A stretch of 64,000 nucleotides of DNA from Mytilus trossulus (Eukaryota > Mollusca > Bivalvia > Mytilida > Mytilidae), in the NCBI RefSeq assembly GCF_036588685.1, contig NC_086374.1, positions 34,216,886 through 34,280,885 of the forward strand, in the 5' to 3' direction. Shown here one piece after another: positions 56,088 through 64,000 of this stretch. How positions within the stretch are numbered: position 1 is the stretch's first letter; each line of letters starts with the position of its first letter. A program made the translations under genes and the position numbers. Below the pieces are notes generated by a model. That model saw only the letters and a list, made by a program, of their open reading frames with translations, was not told the origin of the DNA and ran no database searches.

Positions 56088-56345
56088 AAAGAAGGACGAA
56101 AGATACCAGAGGGACATTTTAACTCGTAGACCGGAAATAAACTGACAATGCGATTGCTAAAATTAACAATTAGACAAACTGTAGTACACAAGACACAACA
56201 TAGAAAACTGTAAAACATGCAACCTCATACCAAAAACTCAGATGTTCCGGAAGGGTAAGTAGATCTTGCTCTACATGTGGTACTCGTCGTTTTTATCATA
56301 TTAGTACAAACCTAATAAAAAGTCTTATTCGGTAGCAACCGTGCC
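56088..56345 (+). repeat. Dispersed repeat R2 copy
   Basis: 'aagaaggacgaaagatacca', 'aaataaactgacaatgcgat', 'gatgttccggaagggtaagt', 'ctctacatgtggtactcgtc'. Confidence 0.87.
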
Positions 56346-56589
56346 CCTCTTTATGTCAATGTGTTCTTTTATTCATATGAAACAGACTTCATACAGGAGT
56401 AAAAGGAAAGATCCTATCATTATCTTCAAACTTAATATTCCGCTATAAAGGTTTAGATTTCCGTTTTCCATTTTGTTATTTACTCTAAAGAAATTATTAT
56501 CTTATCTAACCTTAAATTTAAACAAGATTGGATAAAGCAAATATATGTGTTAGAAAAAAGCAATAACAATTAAGTAGATATCGATAGTT

Positions 56590-56665
56590 TACTTTTTTTT
56601 AAATTGTTAATTGGATGGAGAGTTGTCTCATTGGCACTCACACCACGTCTTCCTATATCTATCAA
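56590..56665 (+). repeat. Dispersed repeat R4 copy
   Basis: 'ggatggagagttgtctcatt' then 'ggcactcacaccacgtcttc'. Matches 60780-60830. Confidence 0.8.
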
Positions 56666-56859
56666 TTCTTCATACTGAAGAATCTATTAAAACTAAGGAT
56701 AAAGTTGTAAATGACTTAACAATTATGTACAAGACAATAACTCTCCTAATGAGCATAAGAGAACTTTATAAAAAGAGAAGAAGAAAATAGAAAAAAAAAG
56801 AAAATTTAAAAGAAAGAAAAAAAGAAACTAAAAAAAAAAAATTTGTTGAACGAACCTTT

Positions 56860-57010
56860 TAAGTCGATTTTGAAAGAAAGGAGATTACAAATACAGTTAC
56901 GTCAGTCTCATATCACAGCTCAAATTAACTATAAGGGTCGGCTTAGATCAAATCTGTACGACAAAGGGGATGTCTTCAACTCCTCAAATGGAAATTATCT
57001 AATTGTGTGT
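56860..57010 (+). pseudogene. Penelope-like reverse transcriptase fragment
   Basis: The plus strand encodes QLRQSHITAQINYKGRLRSN then LYDKGDVFNSS, a decayed match to the SASYLDLHLEI-EGRL-TK segment of the element at 53330-54460 and the residues that follow it. Too short to be functional. Confidence 0.6.
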
Positions 57011-57524
57011 GTAAAGACAATTTCAGCAACGACTGTATAAGGATTAAATTTTCCATTCGATACGATATTCTAGATCCTTCGTTCTATCATGATATCCGTA
57101 ATAGAGTGTTTCTGCTTAAAATTTGTTATTGATCCAAGAATTCTAAGTAGAAAAGATAAGGTCAGCCCTTTGAACGTTTTACGAGTTGATGAACCATTAC
57201 TAGGATTTGGGTAATCCGTTATCAGATGACCAAGAAAATGTTCCACATGTTTTAACCACAATTCTGACTTCTTTTCCCCCAAATGAAAATTAATAACGAA
57301 TTATATATGAACCATGATCAGCAATGCGGCTGTCACTAATGGCGCAGTTTCACCCCTGTGTCTGGTTTGGATTCGTGTTTCTAATGATCTTTTTAGTTTT
57401 TTAGGACCGGTTTATCGTTTCGTCTTTTGACCACGTTTTTAAACGTTGTCGGTTTCTCTTCGATTTACGTGACTTGATTGTCCATTTTACATCTACCACC
57501 TCTTTTTTGTATGTCTTATTTCAG

Positions 57525-57749
57525 GAACTACGTTAAATATTACGTTTTAATCTCTTTATATGGAAAAGTACCTATGGATGTCATCAAAGTAAACACGATC
57601 ATATTTAAGCCAACGGAAAGTAAAAGGTACAAGTATGACTATGACGTTTTAAGAAAAAGGTTAAGTTCATTTCGTGAAGCGAATCTCATCCATGTTTCAG
57701 AAACCATACCATCTTGCAAATGGAGTCTGGACCCGCTGGTCGGCAAAAA
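57525..57749 (+). CDS. Orphan internal exon, unknown protein
   Basis: Bounded by acceptor CTTATTTCAG|GAACTAC and donor AAAAA|GTAAGT. One base, 74 codons and two bases; the longer ORF spans 57478-57753. It encodes YVKYYVLISLYGKVPMDVIK, VNTIIFKPTESKRYKYDYDV, FREANLIHVSETIP and SCKWSLDPLVGKK: mixed hydrophobic and charged, not low-complexity, so exon-like. I recognise no domain and see no partner exon. It could belong to a plus-strand gene extending outside, or to an old mobile element, given the Penelope-like fragment 500 bp upstream. Confidence 0.5.
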
Positions 57750-57964
57750 GTAAGTAACATTAATTTTACATGATGTATTATCAACACAATTTTCCTTGTT
57801 AAGTGCTGTCTCATAGTTAAAGAGATAGCAGTTATCATTAATTACACCCTTTTAATAACTTATATAAGCATATCAAAACAAAGCGTTCATTTCTAAAAAT
57901 CATTTTTTCCAGGATTACATTTTGTGGTTTTTATACAGCAGACCTTGTACTTCTTTTGATTTCT

Positions 57965-58055
57965 TTATAAATAAACTCATCATAGACTAAATTTTATATT
58001 TATACGCCAGACGCGCGTTTCGTCTATTAAAGACTAATCAGTGACGCTCATAATT
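57965..58055 (-). repeat. Dispersed repeat R3 fragment
   Basis: 'acgccagacgcgcgtttcgt', 'gactaatcagtgacgctca'; inverse of the 24803-25545 core. Confidence 0.85.
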
Positions 58056-58469
58056 ATGAGCAGCGTTTGCTATTAACTAGAATTGGTTATTGTTAACTTT
58101 GTAAATCAATCTTATTCAAGTGTAGTTGATTAAATTGAATTAAAACTTGTCTTGTATAGATACTTTTCCAATATTTAAGACCGTACATTTGGAATCAATT
58201 CAACACAGTAAGAATCTGTCACAAAACTGTTACCGACTTTTCTAGACCACTTTCTAAACGAATTTGACCTTGAACAGTTTCGATTATTACGTAAAGATTT
58301 CTGTTGGTTAATAAGCTATTATACATTTCATACGAAGGTCATTAGAGTATGTTCTTTATTTCCTGTCAAGTTCATCTTCTTCCTTCATCAGTTCTCTGTC
58401 TTCATGTTAGACAATTGATTGTGAAATTTTGCAATAATCAGGATGAATTGAGAACACTATACATGTATT

Positions 58470-60107
58470 TCACATATTCTCTTGTTGATTTTCCTGTACA
58501 TCTGGAAAATTTATAACATTGTTCGTACTTGAACTCGAATATGAATCGGTATCATCAGGTTGAATCTCAAAACTAGGGTTTATCTGTCCATCAACAATGT
58601 TGTCTTCTGATCTTGTATAGTCAATTACACGACAAGCCTGACTGTAAGATGGAGGGAGATGCTGAGATAAATCAGAATATGCCGGTGGTAGGGTCCATAC
58701 TGGCGTGTCTTCAACTATAGCAAATTTAGAAAACAACAAAGAGTAGTAATTTTAAAAAGTTTTGCACGATAAATTATTGTTTAAGTCCAATATGACAAGA
58801 TGATATGTAACAATATATTCAGAGTCATACAGAGACGAATCTGATGTTTTTTGCTGTCATTTGCTTTTCAAACTTTCGTCTCTCACTCTGGTGATGCTTA
58901 TAAAGATTATTCGTTACGGTGTAGTGGATTGGTATATTTGTACTTAATGATGAGTAACGAATGTTATTTCATATCGGTTGAGAATAAGATTCTCTTATTG
59001 CATAAAAAGGGGTCACATGACATTCATTAATCTTCAGTAATGAATTCCATCGGTCATTAACAAAACAATACGGACCAGAAAACCGGTCGTTAATGAACTT
59101 TTACATGATATGGACCGGTGGGGCGTGGTTTACGTCTGATAATGACCGTTGGGGCGTTGTTTCCGTTTGATAATGACTGTTGGGGCGTGGTTTCTCTGTT
59201 TAGAAAGATGGACCTTTTATAAAACATGTTCCTGTTTTTGATATTACTTTTAAGTTGTTGAATTGTTTATTACATTTTTTCGTTAATGGTAAAATTAAAG
59301 AGAACTTAATTAAGAATTTATATACTGAAAAGTTGCACTAAAATGAATGGCAGTATTACTACGACTGGTCTTCACTCTTTGCTATAGAAATCGTACAACT
59401 ACTCGAGTTCGCTTTAGGCGTTTTGAATTTATAAGAATTTTCCAAAACATGGTTTCTCAATGAAATAAACATAATAGTTCTTGAAAAACTGGTCATTATC
59501 GTGAAACATGGACTGCCCGTAGAACAGTGGTATTGACTGCGACAGCGATAATGACCTCGCCTTCGCCTCAGTCATTATCACTTTCTTAGTCAATACCACT
59601 GTCCTGTGGGCAGTCCATATATCACGATAATGACCAGTTTTTCAAGAACTATTATATAATTAATGTTCAAAATATAATGATATTAAATTGGTTTATTTTT
59701 GTAAAAGAAAGATGTATACATAAAACTGAACATGCTATGAATTGTGTTTGATGTAAATAAACTCATCATAGATACCAGGACTAAATTTACTATATACGCC
59801 AGACGCGCGTTTCGTCTAATTTCATTCTGTCAAGTTTTATCTAATCAATCTAATTTTCGGTCTACATAATAACAGCTTTATTTCTAGTTATATAAAAACA
59901 AGTTTTTTTCAGTATTCATTTTGAAATTACTTTCACATACTTGTGTTAAGATTGGAGGAAGCTCTGCGTGCACATGCTGCCTTAATACAACAATATCCCA
60001 TCAATGATAAGAGAAATAGTATTGCAACTACAACTATAACTATAGATTCCGTGGACCCGTTGCTCATGTGAAAGAGTAAGTTAACTGATTATGGATAAGT
60101 TGGCCAT
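58470..60107 (-). CDS. Gene C: small single-pass membrane protein with paired PPxYS tail
   Basis: CDS join(59941-60067, 58470-58714), 123 residues. The ATG at 60067 opens MSNGSTESIVIVVVAILFLL then SLMGYCCIKAACARR: a short N-glycosylatable N-terminus (NGS), one membrane helix, juxtamembrane cysteines (possible palmitoylation) and basic residues. Donor ACAA|GTATGT, acceptor CTATAG|TT, phase 1. The tail has LPPAYSDLSQHLPPSYSQA (tyrosines 55 and 66), then an acidic Ser-rich end with a TGA at 58470. The first exon has the same 127-nt coding length as gene B and also starts right after an acceptor (TTTAAG|ATG, 60107) with a short upstream ORF (8 codons). Function unknown. Confidence 0.82.
59108..59200 (+). 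repeat. 33-bp repeat, 3 copies, each with GGGGCGTGG-like box
   Basis: 'gatatggaccggtggggcgt', 'gataatgaccgttggggcgt', 'gataatgactgttggggcgt', each followed by 'ggttt' or 'tgttt'. CCACGCCCC is a KLF/SP-type site; any function inside this intron is speculation. Confidence 0.85.
59471..59655. mobile_element. 185-bp foldback element
   Basis: 'ataatagttcttgaaaaact' and 'ggtcattatcgtga' on the left pair with 'tcacgataatgacc' and 'agtttttcaagaactattat' on the right. Inner arms (cagtggtattgact / agtcaataccactg) also pair. TA flanks both ends if the arm starts at ATAGTTC, which is weak evidence of a Tc1/mariner-type duplication. Confidence 0.85.
59756..59825 (-). repeat. Dispersed repeat R3 fragment
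   Basis: 'taaactcatcatagatacca' to 'acgccagacgcgcgtttcgt', like 57965-58055. Confidence 0.85.
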
Positions 60108-61605
60108 CTTAAAAAAGAAAATAATACTTTCAGACGTCATACAGATATAAATTTTTCTCATTATAAGGTAAAATTACCTCATTGACAACCGCATCATACC
60201 TATATGTTTAATAAGATAATGAATTTGTAGATATTTATTTCACTTTTGTATTTTTTTGTCGGCTTTAATAAGATAAATACAATATTATGAAAATAGACGG
60301 TACCAAATATTTTTGGTATGAAAACTTGATATGGCATTGCGACTGGGGCATTTGTTTTAATTTCGCAGTTAGTATCATTCGATACATTTTGCATAAATCT
60401 CATGAAATGACTTTCATCAATTTGTTTTGTTTTGATATGATTGTATCTATGAATTAAAAATGTCTACATTTTGACATCCAGCTGATGCACAAATTTAATC
60501 TGTTCAAAGAAAATTTAACCTCCGTTATCTTTTGCTTTTTATCAATATCCTACACTTGTAAACGAATTTAAGTCTGCAACGGTCTTTTGATCTGGACATC
60601 AAATGACAGGTTGGAACAATAAATTATCAATTCACGTTCAGTCTTGTAGTTGATACTTAGATTTATAGACCGGTAATTGCAGTACTGAACATACAATTCG
60701 CATGTAGTCAATTCAGTTCTGTCATGTTAAAGGCCGTACATTGACCTATAATGGTTTACCCCTTTTTAAATTGTTATTTTGATGGAGAGTTGTCTCATTG
60801 GCACTCACACCACATCTTCCTATATCTGTCATGACTGTTCAGTAAATTTATAGACATTTCAGTATGTAGTTTAAACAGATATATATCAGCTACTGAACGA
60901 TCTTAATATATAGGGTCAGATCTCTTATAACAATGTTAATATAATTGATAGGCTATTAGGTTTATATTTCTCTAAGATATTGCTTTTTTTAACTTCTAAA
61001 CAGAAAAATATGCTTAAAACGCTGATGATACAATTACAAGGAGAATAAATCCTTAAAATAGTTGACATCGTTTTATCATGTTTATCTTAACTTACCCGGT
61101 TTATTACTGATACACACCCATACACACCTTTCAAATAGCTTTCATGAAACTCTGGAGCACTTACACAAAACCAGATTGTTTGGAAACAGTAGAACGTTAT
61201 AAAGACAACCCGTCTACAGTTTCACAATGCACTTAAACAATCATTATTTTTTTTGATATTGCATATCAAGTAGCTAAACGTTTCTATATTTCCCGATGCT
61301 GTTTAAAATTATACGCATTAAATATTCTAATAACATTTAAACATATACATGTATTATGCATTTGTTATATAAGCTTCTTTCAAATAGAAGTTACATTTGA
61401 AAACCTACCTTTTCACACATTCTTTTATATTTACACCCGAGCACACTTACTGTAGGACTGTGTATTTTACGCGTTCTATATATAGATAGAGATAAGTTAA
61501 ATACTATGTAAATATATTATCAGTTACTAGTAATAAAAAAGTAAGTTGATAACCACACTACAGTGTTCATTTTTGGTCATGATCATTTATATAAAGGTCA
61601 ATTTT
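60108..61605. other. Spacer upstream of gene C
   Basis: R4 copy at 60720-60830 ('aaaggccgtacattgaccta', 'ggagagttgtctcattggca'). No other feature. Confidence 0.55.
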
Positions 61606-62779
61606 AAGGTTCATCATATTATTAACCTTTTGGCTAATATGGCCGTATTTACACCACAAATTTTTCTCAGAGTACAGACAAAAATATTCACCTGCAAAAG
61701 TTTTAAGGGATGGCAGGAACTAGATATATAAATTGTAAGTGCATTTTATGTTTTAGAGAATTAAAAACTTTACTAGATTTTGCTTTCTAGTTTTTTTCGT
61801 TCCTGCAAAAATAAAATAAACTAAGTCGGGAAAGAGGTTTGCGAATCTCCCCTTATATAATACATGTTGTGTGGGTATTGATTTAAATGGACAATAGATG
61901 GACAATTGACATCTGCACACAACAGGTGATTGAAACTGTGTATAAGAGCGGACCGTATCAAATGAAACTCGGGTGTTTCTTTATTTTGCTATCTTCTGCA
62001 GACTGGAAAAAACTGGACATCAAAATCCAGGTAAGTTTTTAATTTTCTGAAACGTATACTTTATGTAATTTTTATAAATCTAGTTCCTGCCGTGCCTTAA
62101 AACTTTCCTAGATGTACCAGTTTTTCTGTACTCATAGTAAATTTTGAGGGGTAAACACGGCCATATTTTTAAATTCCTTATGATGAACCTTACCTTAAGG
62201 TTCATTATAACCTTTTGTCTAATATGGCCGTATTTACACCCCAAATTTTACTCTGAGTTCAGACTAACCTATGCACCTGCAACAGTTTTAAGGGATGGAA
62301 GGAACTAGATATATAAATTTTAAATGCATTTTATGTTTTAGAAAATTATAAACTTTTCTAGATTTTGACTTCCAGTTTTTTTCGTTCCTGCAGAAGGTGC
62401 AAAAATTAACTAAGTAGTGAAAACGATTGAGAAGCTCCCCTCATATAATCAATGTTGTGAGTAGTATTGATTTAAATGGACAATGGATGGACAATAGACA
62501 CCTGTAAACAATAGGTGATTTAAACTGTGTAACTGAGTGGACCGTATCAAATGAAACTCGGGTGTTTGTTTATTTTGCTATCTTCTGCAGACTGAAAAAA
62601 ACTGGACATGAAAATCCAGGTAAGTTTTTAATTTTCTGAAACGTAGACTTCGTATAACTTTTATATATCTAGTTCCTGCCATGCCTTAAAACTGTCCTGG
62701 ATATACCAGTTTGTCTGTACTCATAGTAATTTTTGGGGTGTAAACACGGCCATATTTTTCAATTCCTTATGATGAACCT
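61606..62779 (+). mobile_element. Two tandem ~585-bp TIR units (AAGGTTCATCAT ends)
   Basis: Unit 1 is 61606-62191, unit 2 is 62197-62779. Each starts 'aaggttcat' and ends 'atgatgaacct'. Arms of over 200 bp pair within a unit ('tatggccgtatttacac' with 'gtaaacacggccata', 'ggcaggaactagatatataa' with 'tagttcctgccg'). TTAA precedes each GGTTCAT. Each unit also has 'ctatcttctgcag' before 'actg.aaaaaactggacat' and CCAG|GTAAGT, an exon-like mini-cassette. Probably a MITE duplicated in tandem. Confidence 0.82.
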
Positions 62780-63111
62780 CCATAACCGGAACCCACGTTG
62801 TTTAACATGTTCAATATTAAGGTTTTAAGCTATGACACTATTTATGACAGTAGTAGTACTAGAATTAATACATTGTAATAGTTGTAGTACTACCAGTAAT
62901 GACCTCAGTAATATAATTGATGTAGATAATGCTTTAAAACATATTTTATTTTACATAGATCTGTGTGTTTGTGTTTATGTCTTCTGAAAATAGACGCACT
63001 CGATTAATTAATTAAGTGGAAAATATCCGTGTATTCTATTTTTCAAATTTATATGTAATTTATTTGTATATTTTCATGCTAAAATAATAATTGGTTAAAG
63101 TCAGATATATT
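62780..63111. other. AT-rich spacer
   Basis: Nothing supportable. Confidence 0.5.
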
Positions 63112-63222
63112 TAAAAGAGGGACGAAAGATAACAGAGGGACGGTGAAATGCAATGATTGAAAATAAACTGACAACGTCATGGCTTAAAATAAAAAGACAA
63201 ACAGACAAATAATAGTATGGGT
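63112..63222 (+). repeat. Dispersed repeat R2, partial copy
   Basis: 'aaaagagggacgaaagataa', 'aataaactgacaacgtcatg', then it breaks off after 'acaaataatagta'. Confidence 0.85.
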
Positions 63223-63359
63223 CCACGTTATATTGAAGAATATGCAAATGTTCTAGACACGGGTAAACATATAGTGTATATCTAATTATATATAGGTTGT
63301 TTTGCATTTTACAAAATGTTCAGTCAAAAAAATAATTTCACGTGCCCAAAAATACATTA

Positions 63360-63550
63360 CTGTAAACAGTGGCGAAAGATACAAAAGGTCAAACGCATAG
63401 ATCGAAAATAAATTGACAGCGCCATAGCCAAAGAAGAAAAAAGACAACAGACAAATACTAGTACACAAGACACAACATAGAAAACTTAAAACTAAGCAGC
63501 ATGAACCCCATCCAACACTTTGGATGATATCAGCTGCTACGGAAGGGAAG
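63360..63550 (+). repeat. Dispersed repeat R2 copy
   Basis: 'agtggcgaaagatacaaaag', 'gaaaataaattgacagcgcc', 'agcatgaaccccatccaaca', 'gctgctacggaagggaagtg'. Confidence 0.85.
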
Positions 63551-63779
63551 TGTTCATTCATGTGTATATGTATGTATGTATTGGAGAAGACGTTACTAAG
63601 TTGAAAAACTTGTGTCTAATCCATTTTTGTACAATAAAATATGTTTGAACTAAACTATGCTTAACACAAGGCGTTACTATACAGATGATAAATGGTCACC
63701 GGGATTTCTCTCCTGCAAATGTTGAGCGTTTATCTCGGGAGTTTCCGTTGACTGATCTATGCATGAAAGCAGTCGGGAC

Positions 63780-63950
63780 GCAGTGGCGGATACAGAACTT
63801 TTCCCAAGGGGCCCCGCTGCCTTACCTAAGGGGGACCCGCTTCTGTCATGCTTCAATGATTCTCTATATAATCAACCAAATTTTTCCCACGAAAAGGGGG
63901 AGGGGGGCTGGGCGCCCCAGTGCCCCCTGGATCCGCCTATGGGTTTTGAT
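63780..63950. mobile_element. MITE with CAGTGGCGGAT ends
   Basis: 'cagtggcggatacagaactt' on the left and 'cctggatccgcctatg' on the right form imperfect TIRs; the inner part includes 'ttcccacgaaaaggggg' and 'gggcgccccagtgcccc'. Decayed relatives at 39133-39295, 37135-37250 and 41995-42050. Confidence 0.75.
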
Positions 63951-64000
63951 CCGAGTAGAACTTTGAATTTAAATCATTTACTAGTGCCATGTTTCCTGCA

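Larger units (their letters stand above)
58715..59940. other. Intron of gene C
   Basis: 1226 bp, phase 1. Contains a 33-bp GC-box repeat (59108-59200), a foldback (59471-59655) and an R3 fragment (59756-59825). Confidence 0.7.

Noticed and set aside
57070-57282. 70-codon minus-strand ORF
   Set aside because: No domain recognised, no splice sites, next to a Penelope-like fragment.

Overview
This window is AT-rich, intron-rich eukaryotic DNA packed with diverged transposable elements. Several dispersed repeat families look like those I associate with mussels (Mytilus and relatives), including modules around 'acgcgcgtctggcgtat', 'gggacgaaagatacc' and 'gattgccaatgagacaac'. Long introns with clean GT/AG junctions, a mollusc-like expanded acyltransferase gene and the LINE, Penelope-like and SINE remnants fit a bivalve nuclear genome. 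That assignment is by recognition and was not searched.

Host genes. (1) 73-12832, minus strand: ten consecutive phase-compatible coding exons of a nose-resistant-to-fluoxetine (NRF-6)-like protein. It has a signal peptide, a Ser/Thr-rich linker, an NRF domain and the first part of a multi-pass acyltransferase-3 domain with an R-X10-H motif; the 3' part lies beyond base 1. (2) 44151-60107, minus strand: three tandem paralogous two-exon genes (A 44151-45340 plus a possible start exon at 48741; B 51129-52630; C 58470-60107). They encode small single-pass membrane proteins of about 115-166 residues whose tails carry two PPxYS motifs at fixed spacing. I do not recognise the family. (3) 57525-57749, plus strand: an orphan exon-like ORF of unknown identity.

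Mobile DNA. 17862-24236 is a TIR element with a TTA target duplication. Inside it lies a young 5'-truncated LINE (18420-22838, minus strand) whose ORF1, ORF2 and C-terminus share one reading frame broken only by a TAG and a TAA. 30221-32337 and 39421-41249 are non-autonomous TIR elements that both start TACGG and carry palindromic subterminal tandem repeats, with 6-bp and 5-bp target duplications; 10587-10895 is a one-ended relative of the second. 43838-43965 is a perfectly bounded hairpin MITE with a 9-bp duplication. Other foldbacks lie at 28220-28540, 33747-33836, 59471-59655 and 63780-63950, and a tandem pair of TIR units at 61606-62779. Degenerate LINE reverse transcriptases lie at 35248-35850, 42352-42705, 45440-45945 and 46320-46615, Penelope-like ones at 53330-54460 and 56860-57010, and a tRNA-derived SINE at 33838-34007.

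Tandem repeats. The most striking is 15990-17528: about 80 copies of a 19-bp unit, most containing the exact NF-kB site GGGACTTTCC. Others are a 327-bp unit (24803-25545), a perfect 248-bp duplication beside a 24-bp palindrome (35847-36352), a 291-bp duplication (33976-34550), and a degenerate ~120-bp repeat (45975-46292). Remaining stretches are introns or intergenic DNA in which I see no supportable gene.
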